Made by a program: the position numbers and the translations under genes
Part shown: piece after piece, positions 1 through 9,945 of the stretch
Layout: every line of letters starts with the position of its first letter
How positions within the stretch are numbered: the stretch's first letter is position 1
Notes under the pieces: model-generated
What the model saw: only the letters and a program-made list of their open reading frames with translations
What the model was told of the DNA's origin: nothing
Database searches by the model: none
NCBI GenBank assembly: GCA_016223145.1
Contig: JACRPN010000011.1
Span: 288,704-352,703 of the forward strand
From: Armatimonadota bacterium
Lineage (GTDB): Bacteria; Armatimonadota; Fimbriimonadia; Fimbriimonadales; Fimbriimonadaceae
Reading direction: 5' to 3'
DNA length: 64,000 nt

Positions 1-795
1 CAAGTGACCTCCTACCGCGAGAACGGCTACATTGTCATTGAGCACTTCCTCGATCCCGAGGAGCTCGAAGACTGGCGCACGCAGGTGGGCGAGGCTGTCG
101 AAGATCGAAAGAGAAACAAGCCCCAGCCCAAAGAGGGCGAGCCCTGGCTCACGAACACGGCGGACGGCGTCAGCGAGTATTACCAGCAGGTCTTTCTCCA
201 GTGCCTGAAGCTCGCCGACACCCACGCGGGAGTTCGCCGATTGATGCTCGACCCGCGGCTTGGCGAAATGGCCTCGACGCTCGCCGGCGTGGACGGCATG
301 CGCATCTGGCACGATCAGGCGCTCATCAAACCGCCGTTCGGAAACCCAACCGGGTGGCACCTGGACAACCCCTATTGGTCCTTCTCGAGCCGTGATTCGA
401 TCTCAATCTGGGTGGCGCTCGACGATGCGACGCTCGGCAACGGCTGCATGTGGTACGTCCCCGGCACGCACAAGACCGCGCGCTACGAGAACGCCGGCAT
501 CGGCGAGAACATGGCCGACCTCTTCAAGGTGTATCCCGAGTGGAAGGAAATCGACCCGGTGGCGTGTCCCTGCCCTGCGGGTTCGGCGGTCTTTCACAAC
601 GGGCTTGTCGCCCACGGCGCGGGCGCCAACATGACCAACAAGCCCCGGCGCGCGATGACCTGCGCCTATATGCCGATCGGCAGCACCTACAACGGCTCGA
701 CCAACGTGCTGCCACCAGAGTACTATCGCACCCTCCAGATCGGCGACGTGCTGGATGATGACGTCGTGAACCCACTGGTGTGGAAGAAGGGGTAA
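1..795 (+). CDS. Phytanoyl-CoA dioxygenase (PhyH) family protein, 5' end outside window
   Basis: Probable Fe(II)/2-oxoglutarate-dependent oxygenase of the PhyH family; the substrate cannot be told from sequence. The metal triad is visible: His119 and Asp121 in GWHLDNPYW, and the distal His204 in LVAHGAG, followed by Arg215/Arg216, which would bind 2-oxoglutarate (numbering from the GTG at 4). The frame is open to base 1, and family members usually have about ten more residues before the ENGYIVIE strand, so the real start probably lies upstream of the window and the GTG at 4 is only the first start codon visible. The next gene follows 31 nt downstream on the same strand. Family assignment is secure; function is not. 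Confidence 0.85.
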   Translation, partial: QVTSYRENGYIVIEHFLDPEELEDWRTQVGEAVEDRKRNKPQPKEGEPWLTNTADGVSEYYQQVFLQCLKLADTHAGVRRLMLDPRLGEMASTLAGVDGMRIWHDQALIKPPFGNPTGWHLDNPYWSFSSRDSISIWVALDDATLGNGCMWYVPGTHKTARYENAGIGENMADLFKVYPEWKEIDPVACPCPAGSAVFHNGLVAHGAGANMTNKPRRAMTCAYMPIGSTYNGSTNVLPPEYYRTLQIGDVLDDDVVNPLVWKKG

Positions 796-826
796 TGCTC
801 GACGGAGCGATCAGCCACAATGGGCC

Positions 827-3229
827 ATGATCGCGAGCCTCACCGCCCTTCTCGCCATCGCGCCCCTCCAAGCCAAGGCAGCCCCGGCCGGACCGATCGT
901 CCCCAAGCTGGGACTAACCATCACCAAATCGGGTTCGGCCAAGCCGGGAATCTACAATCTGGCCACGAACACCGACAACGTCGCCAAACCGGCCCTGACG
1001 ATCCAAGGCGACAACCTGGTGGTCGACTTCAAGGGTGCAACCCTGCGCGGCACTCCCGCGAGCGTCGATCCCGACAAGCGGCTCGGATTGGCGGTCCTGG
1101 TCAAAGGCAAGAACGTCACGATCAAGAACCTGAACGTGCGCGGCTACCGCTTTGGCATCCTCGCTCGCAGCGCCCCCGGAATCAAGATCCTCAACTGCGA
1201 CCTCTCCTACAACTGGAAACAGCACCTGCTCTCCAACCTCGAACGCGAGGACGGCGCCGACTGGATGAGCTACCACCGCAACGAGAAGGACGAGTGGCTG
1301 CGCTACGGCTGCGCGATCTACCTGCGCAAATGCGACGGTTTCGAGGTCAAGGGCTGCACCGCTGTCGGCGGCCAGAACGGCCTGATGATGATGGAGTGCA
1401 GCGACGGCAAGGTCTGGAACAACAACTTCTCTTTCCTCTCGGGGGCAGGCGTCGCCATGTACCTATCCAGCCGCAACCAGATCATGCACAACAAGATCGA
1501 CTGGTGCGTGCGCGGCTACAGCCACGGCGTCTACAACCGGGGCCAGGACTCGACCGGCATCCTGATCTATGAACAGTCTCACCGCAACATCTTCGCCTAC
1601 AACTCGGTGACTCACGGCGGCGACGGCTTCTTCCTTTGGGCCGGACAGACCACCATGGATACCGGCAAGGGCGGCTGTAACGACAACCTGCTCTATGGAA
1701 ACGACTTCAGCCACTCGCCTGCGAACGGCATTGAGGCCACCTTCAGCCGGAACCTATTCATCAACAACCTGCTGCTCGAAAACTGGCACGGCATCTGGGG
1801 CGGCTTTGGCTACGAGAGCAAGACGATCGGCAACACGTTTGGCCTGAACGGCGAGGCGATTTCCTGGGAGCACGGACAGGACAACGTGATCCAGTACAAC
1901 CGCTTCTTGAGCGATGCCAGCGGAATCGGGCTTTGGCAGAATGCCACCCTTGACCCGAATTGGGGCTATGGCAAGGCCCGGGACTGCCGAAGCAGGGATT
2001 GGCTCATCGCCGACAACTCTTTCGAGGGCATCGCCGGTTCGGTGCTGCGCATCCGCGAAACCTCGAGTGTTGCCGTGCAGGACAACGAGTTCGCACGCAA
2101 TGGCCGGATATTCGAGCTCGGCGGCAAGCGGGAGGGCTTCACCTTCAAGAACAACGACGTGCGCCACCGGACGGGCGAAGAACCGGGCAACGGCATCAAG
2201 ATTCAGGGCGGAACCTGGCGGACCTCCGGCCAGGGAGCGCAAGCCCCCGTGCGTCTAGTCGATGGCAACGGAACGGAATCGCCGAACGCGCCCAAGGACC
2301 AGCCGGGATATCTGGCGCTCTTTGAGACCGACTGGTCGCCGACCGACCTCTCGTGGATGTCGGATGCTGGGCGAGCAGCAACTTCAAAGTATGCGCCGAA
2401 GCCTCTTCAAGGTGGCATGAACGCTATGCTGCCGGACGGGGCAATCCGCGGACGACGCTACATCCTGGTGGACGAATGGGGGCCGTACGATTTCAAGCGC
2501 CCGATCCTCTGGCCGCGAGGCGAGGCGCCGCAAACGGTCCAGCAGGCGGGACGAGAACCGGCCGCGTCCCGCGCTACGGCTTACCGGTTCGAGATTCTGG
2601 GCCCGAAGGGCTATTGGAAGGTGGCGCAGTCGCGCGGCGTGGGATCGCTTTCCAAGCTGGCGGGCACTGTGCCCGACATGGTGGATGTCGTGCTCGAACC
2701 GGGCAAGGCGTCGGACATCTGGATCGAGCTGGAGTACACCGGCGCGGCGACCACAGACGTCAAAGGGAACGTGACGCCCAAGGGCAAGCCGGTTAAGTTC
2801 GGCTACCGGAAGTTCTTCGCGCCGATCGCCTGGGATACGAAGTGGTTTACCTACGACGCCAACACCCAGGAGCCGCGCAGCCAGTACGCTGCCTTCCAAG
2901 CGCTGCTGAAAGAGGGTAAACCGATCCTGACGGAGAAGTCGGACAAGCTGGACTTCACCGACGGCTACAAGGGGGCCTTGCGCGACCACTATGCGACTTC
3001 GGCGGTCGGAACCGTTGAACTTCCTGCCGGGAAATATGTGCTGAACTGCACCAGTGACGACGGAGTGCACGTGTGGATCGACGGAAAACTGGTGATCGAC
3101 CGCTGGAACTGGCACGGCCCCACGCTGGACACGGCAGAACTCGGCCCTGGCAAGCACGAGATCAGGGTAGAGCACTTCGAAATCGACGGGTATTCGATGC
3201 TTAAGTTGGATATTCAGCCGAAGAAGTGA
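827..3229 (+). CDS. Secreted right-handed beta-helix protein with C-terminal PA14-like domain
   Basis: 800 aa. Residues 1-19 form a signal peptide ending in AKAA. Residues about 80-430 are a series of short repeats rich in N-N and G (for example NNFSFLSGAG, YNRFLSDASGIGL) typical of parallel beta-helix (NosD/pectate-lyase fold) proteins, which commonly bind or cleave polysaccharides. The last ~90 residues (GTVELPAGKYVLNCTSDDGVH... IDGKLVIDRW) are a PA14-like carbohydrate-binding module. A segment near residues 567-582 containing GREPAASRATA is encoded by an 8-bp inverted repeat and may be a small inserted repeat. No catalytic residue can be assigned, so polysaccharide lyase, epimerase or binding protein are all possible. 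Confidence 0.75.
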   Translation: MIASLTALLAIAPLQAKAAPAGPIVPKLGLTITKSGSAKPGIYNLATNTDNVAKPALTIQGDNLVVDFKGATLRGTPASVDPDKRLGLAVLVKGKNVTIKNLNVRGYRFGILARSAPGIKILNCDLSYNWKQHLLSNLEREDGADWMSYHRNEKDEWLRYGCAIYLRKCDGFEVKGCTAVGGQNGLMMMECSDGKVWNNNFSFLSGAGVAMYLSSRNQIMHNKIDWCVRGYSHGVYNRGQDSTGILIYEQSHRNIFAYNSVTHGGDGFFLWAGQTTMDTGKGGCNDNLLYGNDFSHSPANGIEATFSRNLFINNLLLENWHGIWGGFGYESKTIGNTFGLNGEAISWEHGQDNVIQYNRFLSDASGIGLWQNATLDPNWGYGKARDCRSRDWLIADNSFEGIAGSVLRIRETSSVAVQDNEFARNGRIFELGGKREGFTFKNNDVRHRTGEEPGNGIKIQGGTWRTSGQGAQAPVRLVDGNGTESPNAPKDQPGYLALFETDWSPTDLSWMSDAGRAATSKYAPKPLQGGMNAMLPDGAIRGRRYILVDEWGPYDFKRPILWPRGEAPQTVQQAGREPAASRATAYRFEILGPKGYWKVAQSRGVGSLSKLAGTVPDMVDVVLEPGKASDIWIELEYTGAATTDVKGNVTPKGKPVKFGYRKFFAPIAWDTKWFTYDANTQEPRSQYAAFQALLKEGKPILTEKSDKLDFTDGYKGALRDHYATSAVGTVELPAGKYVLNCTSDDGVHVWIDGKLVIDRWNWHGPTLDTAELGPGKHEIRVEHFEIDGYSMLKLDIQPKK

Positions 3230-3419
3230 AGAGCCCCTCCCTTGGTTTTGCGAAGCGAAACTGCTTCCGAGTCCCGATATGTCGGGAAGGGAGGGGTTGG
3301 GGTGGGAGACTCCGGAATCCCTATCTTCCCGGCGCGCAAGGCGAGGAGGAACGGGTAGGGGATGGAGGTTTTCGAATTCAAGCCTCCTCGCACTGCACTC
3401 CAAGAGGAGGGGGCCCTTT
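3230..3419. repeat. Dispersed palindromic repeat, family F3, between convergent genes
   Basis: Non-coding interval between two convergent genes. It carries an element that begins AGCCCCTCCCTTGGTTTTGC, contains a small hairpin (TCCCGATATGTCGGGA) and ends GGGAGGGGTTGGGGTGGGAG. Reverse-complemented, it matches the element at 36388-36446 nearly base for base apart from the added inner hairpin, and is related to one inside acnA (53354-53413). It may double as a bidirectional terminator. Confidence 0.75.
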
Positions 3420-4925
3420 TCACCTGCGGTAGTACACCTCGTTCGTCCTCAGCTCCTGCCTGAAGCCCTCGACCGTCGTGCCATCCCGGATCACCACGCA
3501 CTCGATACCTGCGATCTCTGCAAAGTCGCGCAAATGCTCAGAAGTCACCGCGTAGCTGTACCCCGTGTGGTGCGCTCCGCCCGCATAGAGCCAGCAGGCG
3601 CAGGCGGTCTTGAAATCGGGCTTGCATTCCCACACGGCCCTCGCCACCGGCAGCTTCGGCATTGGCTCCGGCGTACCCACCGCATTCACTTCGTTCACGA
3701 TCAGGCGGAACCGGTGCCCAAGGTCGATGAGCGAGGCGTTGAGCGCCGGGCCGGTCTGGGAATCGAACACGAGCCGCACCGGATCGGCCTTGCCGCCGAT
3801 GCCCAGGGGGTGAATCTCCAGCTTGGGCTTGCCCTTGGAGATGCTCGGGCAGATCTCCAACATGTGGGCCCCGAGAACCAGCGGCCGCTTGGGGTCGAGG
3901 TGGTAGGTGTAGTCCTCCATGAAGCTCGTTCCCCCGCCCAGACCTTCACCAACGGTCTTCATGAACCGCACCAGCGCACAGGTCTTCCAGTCCCCCTCGG
4001 CGCCGAATCCAAAACCCTCGGCCATCAGCCGCTGCACCGCCAAACCCGGAAGCTGAGCCAAGCCGTGAAGGTCCTCGAAGGTGGTGGTGAAACCCTTGAA
4101 ACCCCCGTCGATCAAGAACTGCTTGATGCCAAGCTCCAATCGCGCCCCGTAGCGAAGGGATTCGTGCTTCGCGCCACCCCTTCCCAGTTCGGGCTCGACC
4201 TCGTAGGATTCGTCGTATTGGTCACATAGGTCGTCTATGGCTTGCTCACCAATCGCCTCAACCACCTCGACCAAATCGCCCACTCCAAAGCCATTAACCG
4301 AGAACCCAAACTGGGCCTCTGCCGCCACCTTGTCGCCTTCGGTGACCGAGACCGAACGCATGTTGTCGCCGAACCGGCAGAATTTTGCGCCTTGAAGATC
4401 GGCCCATCCGCGAGCGACTCGAGAAAACGCGCCGAGTCGCTCTTGCACCTCGGGATCCGACCAGTGGCCGACGACGATCTTCCGAGCCACCCCCAGCCGC
4501 GTGTGCAGGTGCCCGGCTTCGCGATCGCCATGCGCAGCCTGATTCAGGTTCATGAAGTCCATGTCGATCGTGGCCCAGGGCAGATCGCGGTTGAACTGGG
4601 TATGCAGGTGGGCGATGGGTTTCTGAAGCTGTGAGAGACCGCCGATCCACATCTTTGCGGGCGAAAAGGTGTGCATCCAAAGGACAAGCCCTGCGCAGGA
4701 AGGGTCCGAATTGGCGGCAAGGCAAAGCTCCCGGATCGCGGGCGGATCGGTGAGCACGGGCTTGAACTCGATTGGCAATGGGATGGCCTTGGTGTCGTTC
4801 AGCTCGTTGGCGATCGCTTGGGAGTTGGAGGCGACCTGCTTGAGCGTTTCCGGGCCATAAAGGTGCTGCGAGCCGGTGACGAACCAAAGGGCATGATTGG
4901 ACATGGCTGTCCGAAGGTTACTCAT
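3420..4925 (-). CDS. araA: L-arabinose isomerase
   Basis: Cytoplasmic Mn-dependent enzyme converting L-arabinose to L-ribulose, first step of the AraA-AraB-AraD route. 501 aa against 500 in E. coli. The N-terminus [16 protein letters not shown] is diagnostic; the metal and catalytic residues are present as Glu310, Glu337 (SFMEDYTYH), His354 and His453 (GAHHTGYS). The second Met (start at 4904) is an alternative: a TAACCT box lies 10 nt upstream of it, and neither start has a Shine-Dalgarno. araD and araB lie 35-38 kb away, so the pathway is not an operon here, and araB is broken. Confidence 0.95.
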   Translation of the reverse strand: MSNLRTAMSNHALWFVTGSQHLYGPETLKQVASNSQAIANELNDTKAIPLPIEFKPVLTDPPAIRELCLAANSDPSCAGLVLWMHTFSPAKMWIGGLSQLQKPIAHLHTQFNRDLPWATIDMDFMNLNQAAHGDREAGHLHTRLGVARKIVVGHWSDPEVQERLGAFSRVARGWADLQGAKFCRFGDNMRSVSVTEGDKVAAEAQFGFSVNGFGVGDLVEVVEAIGEQAIDDLCDQYDESYEVEPELGRGGAKHESLRYGARLELGIKQFLIDGGFKGFTTTFEDLHGLAQLPGLAVQRLMAEGFGFGAEGDWKTCALVRFMKTVGEGLGGGTSFMEDYTYHLDPKRPLVLGAHMLEICPSISKGKPKLEIHPLGIGGKADPVRLVFDSQTGPALNASLIDLGHRFRLIVNEVNAVGTPEPMPKLPVARAVWECKPDFKTACACWLYAGGAHHTGYSYAVTSEHLRDFAEIAGIECVVIRDGTTVEGFRQELRTNEVYYRR

Positions 4926-4956
4926 AAGGACCGACTTTTGGGGCGAAGAGCCGGAA

Positions 4957-5880
4957 CTACGAACTTCGCTCGACCGTGCTCGTCGCCAGATGCGTCAGCA
5001 TTGGAGAGGCCAGTCCAACCTCAACAAGCGCTGCCAAACTCCGCTCCACGGCCCCTTTGGCGGCTTCGGAAGATGACTTCAGCCCATGGACTGAAGGATA
5101 GGTGGCTTTCTTGCGGTCGCGGTCGCTGCCCGCTGCCTTCCCAAGCTCCTCAGCGGTAGACGTCTCGTTTAGGATGTCGTCCGCAATCTGGAATGCCAGG
5201 CCGATCTCAAACCCGAAGTGCTCCAGCGCCAGACACTGTTGGCCGGTTCCCCCTCCCAGCAGGGCCCCGATCCGACACGAAGCCGCGATTAGTGCCGCGG
5301 TCTTCTTGCGGTGGATCTCATCAACAACGGCCCCGGATACCTCTCGCCCTTCAGATAGCACGTCGAGCACCTCGCCGCCAACGAGCCCGCTAGAACCGGA
5401 AGCCGATGCCAGCAGGCGTGTGGCCTGGGCGCAGGCCTCAGATTGACTGGACGCCTTCGAGATCACCTCGAACGCCAAGGCAAAAAGCGCATCTCCCGCC
5501 AGCACAGCGATCGCCTCGCCGAATTTTACGTGGCACGTTGGCTTGCCCCGCCGCAGGTCGTCATCGTCGATGCAAGGCAGGTCGTCGTGGACCAGCGAAA
5601 AGGCGTGGACCATCTCGATGGCGCAGCCCCCATCAAGGGCCGCCTCGGGCGTCGCACCGACAGCCTCAGCGCTCGCCAGACAAAGCAATGGCCTCAATCG
5701 CTTGCCCGGCGCCAGGCAGGCGTAGCGCATCGCCTGATGCAGCTCGGTCGGCGGCGCCGATTCCTTGGGGAGCCAGTCCGAGAGCCGGGCGTCGATCTGT
5801 TCGCGCCATGCATCCAGCGTTTGTGGAATGTCCACGAGTTCCACGAAGTGTACCGAGGCGTTGGTAAACTCGCCCGACAT
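4957..5880 (-). CDS. ispA: Polyprenyl (farnesyl/geranylgeranyl) diphosphate synthase
   Basis: IspA-type short-chain trans-prenyltransferase, condensing DMAPP/GPP with IPP for quinone, carotenoid or undecaprenyl precursors. The first Asp-rich motif is [15 protein letters not shown] (Asp99-Asp108) and GKRLRP is at 59-64. The second Asp-rich motif reads DDILN (Asp234, Asp235, Asn238), so the usual last Asp is Asn. The ATG at 5880 would overlap the divergent DUF1015 start at 5879 (shared CATG). A GTG at 5835 ([10 protein letters not shown], aligning with the E. coli IspA start MDFPQQLEA) is at least as likely and has a TACACT box 11 nt upstream. Product length cannot be predicted with confidence. 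Confidence 0.9.
   Translation of the reverse strand: MSGEFTNASVHFVELVDIPQTLDAWREQIDARLSDWLPKESAPPTELHQAMRYACLAPGKRLRPLLCLASAEAVGATPEAALDGGCAIEMVHAFSLVHDDLPCIDDDDLRRGKPTCHVKFGEAIAVLAGDALFALAFEVISKASSQSEACAQATRLLASASGSSGLVGGEVLDVLSEGREVSGAVVDEIHRKKTAALIAASCRIGALLGGGTGQQCLALEHFGFEIGLAFQIADDILNETSTAEELGKAAGSDRDRKKATYPSVHGLKSSSEAAKGAVERSLAALVEVGLASPMLTHLATSTVERSS
5865..5870 (+). promoter_or_regulatory. -10 box of the DUF1015 gene (leaderless)
   Basis: TAAACT, then 8 nt, then the ATG at 5879. A transcript starting about 7 nt after the box would have no leader. The box lies inside the N-terminal end of the divergent ispA as annotated from 5880. Confidence 0.6.
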
Positions 5881-7153
5881 GGCCGAGATTCGACCTTTCC
5901 AGGGCTTGCGCTACTCCAAGAAAGCCGGCGACATTGCGTCCCTCATTGCTCCGCCCTACGACGTGCTTTCTCCGGCGGACCGCGAGCGCTACGCCGCCAA
6001 GGACCCGCACAACGTGGTGATGCTCACGCTTCCCGAGCAGCTTCCGGACGACCGCAGCAAGTTCGTCAAATACGCGCGGAGTTCCGCTCGCTTGGCAGAG
6101 TGGCGGCGCGACGGCACGCTGGAACTCGAAACCAGACCCGCTTTCTACCGGTATCGGCAGACCTTTTCCATCCCCGGCGAACCCGGCAAACTCGAGCGCA
6201 CCGCCGTCATCGCCCTCCTCAAGACTGAGCCCTACGAGAAGGGCGTGGTGCTCCCGCATGAGCAGACCTTCCCGAAGCACAAGGAGGACCGCCTCCGTGT
6301 GCTGGAGGCGACTCGAGCCCACCTGGAATGCATCTATGGACTGTGTGAGGACTCTGGTTCCTATCAGGCGGCCATCGAAAGCGCTCCGGCAATACCGCTA
6401 GCCACCCTAGATTCTGAAGATGGTGTCCATCAGGTGCTCGAAGGCATCGACGATCCGGACGCCTGCTCGGAGTTGGCCAAGCTGATGGCAGATCGCCGGA
6501 TCTGGATCGCCGACGGCCACCATCGCTACGAAACGGCCTGCGCCTTTCGCGAAGCGCTGGGACCCAAAGACGGCCCTGTCGCCGAGGACTACATGATGAT
6601 GGCGATCAGCAGCATCAGCGATCCGGGCCTCGTCATCCTTCCCACGCATAGGATCGTTCCCAAGATGCCAATGGGCACGGCGGAGCTCAAGACTGCGCTC
6701 TCGAACCGCTTCAATGTGCGCACGATGTCGAATGCCGAGTTGATGGCACAGCTCAAGAAGCTCAATGCCCCCGATACGCGCGTTTTCGGTATCGTCCTCC
6801 CGGGAGGCACGGGACTCCTGCTCACCTTGGAACGCCCCGAGGACGCCCTCGATTGGATGACGGGGGGCGACAGCCCGAGGCTCAAAATGCTCGACGTCAG
6901 CATCCTTCACCGGGTGATCTTCGAGCAGGTGCTCGGGCTCATCGGCCTCGACTTCTTCAGCTATACCCGCGACCCCGACGAGGCCCTGCGCGAAGGCAGC
7001 AGGCCGGGCGCTGCAGCCTTCCTCATGAACCCGCCAAGCGCCGAGGACATGACCGAGATCGCGGTGGGCGGCGAAAAGATGCCCCAGAAAAGCACGTATT
7101 ACTTCCCGAAACTGCTCTCCGGGCTGGTCCTTTGGTCCCTCGGTGACTTTTAG
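5879..7153 (+). CDS. DUF1015 family protein
   Basis: 424 aa protein of the DUF1015 family, whose biochemical role is unsettled (often called SerB-cluster or HTH-associated protein in databases). The hallmark motifs are present: IRPFQGLRYS at the start, APPYDVLSP at ~24-32, LPHEQTFPKHKEDRL in the middle and IADGHHRYETA, probably the active centre, at about 212-222. Starting at the ATG at 5879 gives the family N-terminus exactly; an in-frame upstream ATG at 5765 would add 38 residues of ispA antisense and is not credible. No leader or Shine-Dalgarno; a TAAACT box lies 8 nt upstream. Confidence 0.88.
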   Translation: MAEIRPFQGLRYSKKAGDIASLIAPPYDVLSPADRERYAAKDPHNVVMLTLPEQLPDDRSKFVKYARSSARLAEWRRDGTLELETRPAFYRYRQTFSIPGEPGKLERTAVIALLKTEPYEKGVVLPHEQTFPKHKEDRLRVLEATRAHLECIYGLCEDSGSYQAAIESAPAIPLATLDSEDGVHQVLEGIDDPDACSELAKLMADRRIWIADGHHRYETACAFREALGPKDGPVAEDYMMMAISSISDPGLVILPTHRIVPKMPMGTAELKTALSNRFNVRTMSNAELMAQLKKLNAPDTRVFGIVLPGGTGLLLTLERPEDALDWMTGGDSPRLKMLDVSILHRVIFEQVLGLIGLDFFSYTRDPDEALREGSRPGAAAFLMNPPSAEDMTEIAVGGEKMPQKSTYYFPKLLSGLVLWSLGDF

Positions 7154-7183
7154 GCGGTTATCCTAAACGCCAAAGAAGTACCG

Positions 7184-7990
7184 ATGAAGGTCCGTCTCCT
7201 TGGAACTGCAGCAGCGGAAGGCATCCCGGCCTTTCTATCCAGCACGCGCGTTAGCGACTATGCCCGCGAGCACGGTGGAAAGGACGTTCGCACGCGCTCC
7301 GGCGCCCTTATCGACGGCTGCCTCAAGATCGACCTTCCACCCGACACGCTCCTGCATATCCACCGTGATCGCCTCGACGCGCGCGACTGGTGCGCGATGC
7401 TGATCACCCACAGCGACGATGACCACTTCGCGATCAAGGAAATCCAATACGGCCTGTATCCCTTCAGCGCAGAGAACCACCTGACCTTCGCCATCTATGC
7501 CAACGAAACGATCTGCCACATGCTCGCCTGCGAGTACCCGAACTGGCCCATCGAAGTCGTCGAGACGCACAGTTTCCAGACCTTTCAGCACGGGTCCTAC
7601 ACCATCACGCCGATCCGCAGCCACCACAAAGAGGACGAGGACAGCCAGAACTTCCTGATCGAAAGGGACGGAAAGGTGCTCCTCTACGGCACGGACACCG
7701 GCATCTGGCAAGAGCCGACCTGGGAGTTCCTGAAGGGTTGGAAGCTAGATGCTCTAGTGATTGAATGCACGGAAGGGCTGAACTCTACTTCCTACTGGGG
7801 CCACTTGGATGCCGACGAGACCCTCGCTGTAGTTGCCCGCTTGCGAGAAATGGGCTGCGTCACGCCGGAGACCTTTATCACAACCACTCATCACAGCCAC
7901 AACGGTAACGCCACGCATGCGGAGCTCGAAGCATTCTTCAACCCGCACGGAATCAACGTGGGCTACGACGGGATGGAGTTTGAGGTTTAG
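7184..7990 (+). CDS. MBL-fold metallo-hydrolase (PhnP-like)
   Basis: 268 aa metallo-beta-lactamase-fold protein resembling PhnP-type phosphodiesterases. It opens with the [15 protein letters not shown] strand. The metal loop reads THSDDDH (His76-x-Asp78-x-Asp80-His81), so the second His of the canonical HxHxDH is Asp. Further ligands are probably His148/His149 (RSHHKE), Asp171 (GTDTG) and His in TTTHHSHNG. The substrate is unknown; a phosphodiester is a guess from the family. Its stop codon overlaps that of convergent ruvB within TTAG at 7987-7990. Confidence 0.8.
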   Translation: MKVRLLGTAAAEGIPAFLSSTRVSDYAREHGGKDVRTRSGALIDGCLKIDLPPDTLLHIHRDRLDARDWCAMLITHSDDDHFAIKEIQYGLYPFSAENHLTFAIYANETICHMLACEYPNWPIEVVETHSFQTFQHGSYTITPIRSHHKEDEDSQNFLIERDGKVLLYGTDTGIWQEPTWEFLKGWKLDALVIECTEGLNSTSYWGHLDADETLAVVARLREMGCVTPETFITTTHHSHNGNATHAELEAFFNPHGINVGYDGMEFEV

Positions 7991-9033
7991 CTTTCCGCCT
8001 CAAACAAGTTCGGTGAACTAGCGACCGCCTTGTTCGGCATCGCTACACCCAAATGCTTGTACGCCATCGGCGTCGCGCATCTTCCTCTCGGCGTCCTTTG
8101 AATCAGCCCTTGCTGCATCAAATAGGGCTCATAGACGTCCTCGATCGTGCCCGAATCCTCGCCGGTGCTCGCGGCAAGCGTCTCCAGCCCCACGGGTCCC
8201 CCGCTGTACTTTTCGATGATCACCGAAAGCAGCGTTCGATCAATGCGGTCAAGGCCCAGATCGTCGACCTCCAGCGCCGTCAGCGCCTTTCGCACCGTTT
8301 CGATCTGGATCGAATCGTGGCCGTCCACCTGCGCAAAATCCCGCACCCGGCGCAAGAGGCGGTTGGCGATGCGAGGCGTACCCCGCGAGCGCCGCGCGAT
8401 CTCCCTGGCGCCCTGCTCCTCGATCTTGTAGCCCAGTATCCCCGCGGATCGGCACACAATCGCGAACAGCGCCTCCGCGTCATAAAACGGGAAGTGCGTG
8501 ACGATGCCAAAGCGGTCGCGCAGCGGTCCCGTCAGCAGGCCCTGCCTTGTCGTCGCGCCGATGACCGTGAACCGCTGCAGATCAAGCCGGATCGAGCGCG
8601 CTGCGGGACCTTTGCCGATCATGATGTCGACCTTGAACTCCTCCATAGCGGGATAGAGCATCTCCTCGACCGTCCGGTTGAGCCGATGCACCTCGTCGAT
8701 GAAGAGAACCGCGCCCTCTTCCAGGTTCGTGAGGATGCCAGCCAGGTCTCCTGGCCGCTCGAACGCGGGACCGCTGGTTACGTGGAGCGTCGCCCCCATC
8801 TCGGTGGCCACGATGTGGGCGATGGTGGTTTTGCCCAGCCCGGGAGGTCCGTAGAGCAGCAGATGGTCCAGCGGCTCGGCCCGGTCCCGGGCGGCCTTCA
8901 GAAAGATGCCCAGATTCCCCTTGATCTTCTCCTGGCCAATGAACTCGTCCAAACGTCGAGGGCGGAGCGACGTCTCCACCTGGCGATCGCCAGCAATCTG
9001 CTCGGCCACGATGTCCTCGTTTTGCCGGTTCAC
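7987..9033 (-). CDS. ruvB: Holliday junction branch migration helicase RuvB
   Basis: 348 aa AAA+ motor that, with RuvA, drives branch migration of Holliday junctions in recombinational repair. Walker A GPPGLGKT is at 62-69, Walker B FIDEVH at 111-116, sensor and arginine-finger region [18 protein letters not shown], and a C-terminal winged helix ending in an RTPRGR loop. It overlaps ruvA by 4 nt (ATGA-type coupling), so the two are co-translated. ruvC is not adjacent. Confidence 0.97.
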   Translation of the reverse strand: MNRQNEDIVAEQIAGDRQVETSLRPRRLDEFIGQEKIKGNLGIFLKAARDRAEPLDHLLLYGPPGLGKTTIAHIVATEMGATLHVTSGPAFERPGDLAGILTNLEEGAVLFIDEVHRLNRTVEEMLYPAMEEFKVDIMIGKGPAARSIRLDLQRFTVIGATTRQGLLTGPLRDRFGIVTHFPFYDAEALFAIVCRSAGILGYKIEEQGAREIARRSRGTPRIANRLLRRVRDFAQVDGHDSIQIETVRKALTALEVDDLGLDRIDRTLLSVIIEKYSGGPVGLETLAASTGEDSGTIEDVYEPYLMQQGLIQRTPRGRCATPMAYKHLGVAMPNKAVASSPNLFEAES

Positions 9034-9632
9034 TTGGAGAGCCCCCTGAGAGCGACCTTAAGTTGCTCCTCGACGCTTTCCGCTTGGTCCCGAGCATCCT
9101 GGGCCGCGCTTTCGGCCTCCTGCCGCCGGTATCCAAGCATGAGCAACGCTTCGACCAGCGTGTCCTCCTTGCCGGCGCGAATAGCCGCCTTGGGCAGCAT
9201 CGCCCGCTCCAGTTTGCGGTGGAGGCTCTCCTGGGCGATCTTCTCTTTGAGTTCGAGGATGATGCGGTCGGCTAGCTTCGGCCCTACGCCCGGGGCTCGA
9301 GTCAAGGTCTTGGCGTCTTGCGACAGGATCGACGCAGTTACCGTTTCTTCCCCAAGCTGCCCGATCAGGGCAAGGGCACTTTTGGGGCCGCAGCCGTTGA
9401 CCTCCGTGAGGAGATCGAAAAGCCTTCGCTCATGAGCCGTCAGGAAGCCATAGAGCGTGATCGAATCCTCGCGCACCACCGTGCGAATCGTGAGATCGAC
9501 GAACTCTCCCACAGGGGGAAGCTGAAAAGCTACAGACTCCGGCAGGAGCACCTCATAGCCGACACCGCCGGCATCGACAACCGCGATGGCGCCCTGAACG
9601 TCCAGCAACTCCCCTCGAAGGCGTCCGATCAT
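9030..9632 (-). CDS. ruvA: Holliday junction DNA helicase subunit RuvA
   Basis: 200 aa. N-terminal OB domain ([12 protein letters not shown]...VGYEVLLP), two helix-hairpin-helix motifs ([17 protein letters not shown] and [19 protein letters not shown]), and a C-terminal RuvB-binding helical domain after an acidic linker. Normal length. It is the first gene of ruvAB; a TAACAT box (9641-9646, minus strand) ends 8 nt before the ATG, and there is no Shine-Dalgarno. Confidence 0.97.
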   Translation of the reverse strand: MIGRLRGELLDVQGAIAVVDAGGVGYEVLLPESVAFQLPPVGEFVDLTIRTVVREDSITLYGFLTAHERRLFDLLTEVNGCGPKSALALIGQLGEETVTASILSQDAKTLTRAPGVGPKLADRIILELKEKIAQESLHRKLERAMLPKAAIRAGKEDTLVEALLMLGYRRQEAESAAQDARDQAESVEEQLKVALRGLSK

Positions 9633-9945
9633 GGCCCGTTATGTTACCTCGTGTCTACGTAAATGAAGTCAATAGGGAAAGCGACTTGCGAAGGGCGAAG
9701 GGCGATTGAAGTCCAGGAACCGCCTCGCCCCCTGGGGAGAGGTCGGTGAGCTCCGGCGAACCGGGTGAGGGGGTCGGCCGATGTAGCCCAGACGCCTCGC
9801 CTGGGTATCTCCGACTGAGCCTATCGATTTCTACAGCCCAAAACTTAGCTGCCGTAGCCCAGGCGTCTCGCCTGGGTTGCCTAGCCACAGACCTGAACCT
9901 CACCCGCAGAACTTCCGTGCGGCCCCTTCGGAGCACCGTCGCCCG
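9633..9945. repeat. Intergenic region (313 bp) filled with dispersed repeats F1 and F2
   Basis: No gene. It holds one F1 element at about 9718-9775 (ends GGCGAACCGGGTGAGGGG) and two copies of F2, at 9784-9806 and 9855-9876. The second is a perfect hairpin, CCCAGGCG-TCT-CGCCTGGG, preceded by TAG; the same 22-nt string recurs at 56315-56336 inside a gene. An apparent 93-codon ORF here is a by-product of these repeats. The ruvA promoter is at 9641-9646. Confidence 0.75.

Noticed and set aside
2545..2580. Definite repeat insertion in the beta-helix protein
   Set aside because: An 8-bp inverted repeat (GCGGGACG/CGTCCCGC) is present but no second copy is seen in the window, so it was left as a remark only.
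2384..3403. 339-codon frame on the minus strand
   Set aside because: Antisense to the beta-helix/PA14 gene and runs into the F3 repeat; no protein-like features.
5765..5878. Longer N-terminus for the DUF1015 protein
   Set aside because: Encodes low-quality sequence antisense to ispA, whereas the family N-terminus begins at the ATG at 5879.
9655..9936. 93-codon frame on the minus strand
   Set aside because: Made almost entirely of F1 and F2 repeat sequence (SPGSPELTDLSPGGEA-type peptide); no start signal.
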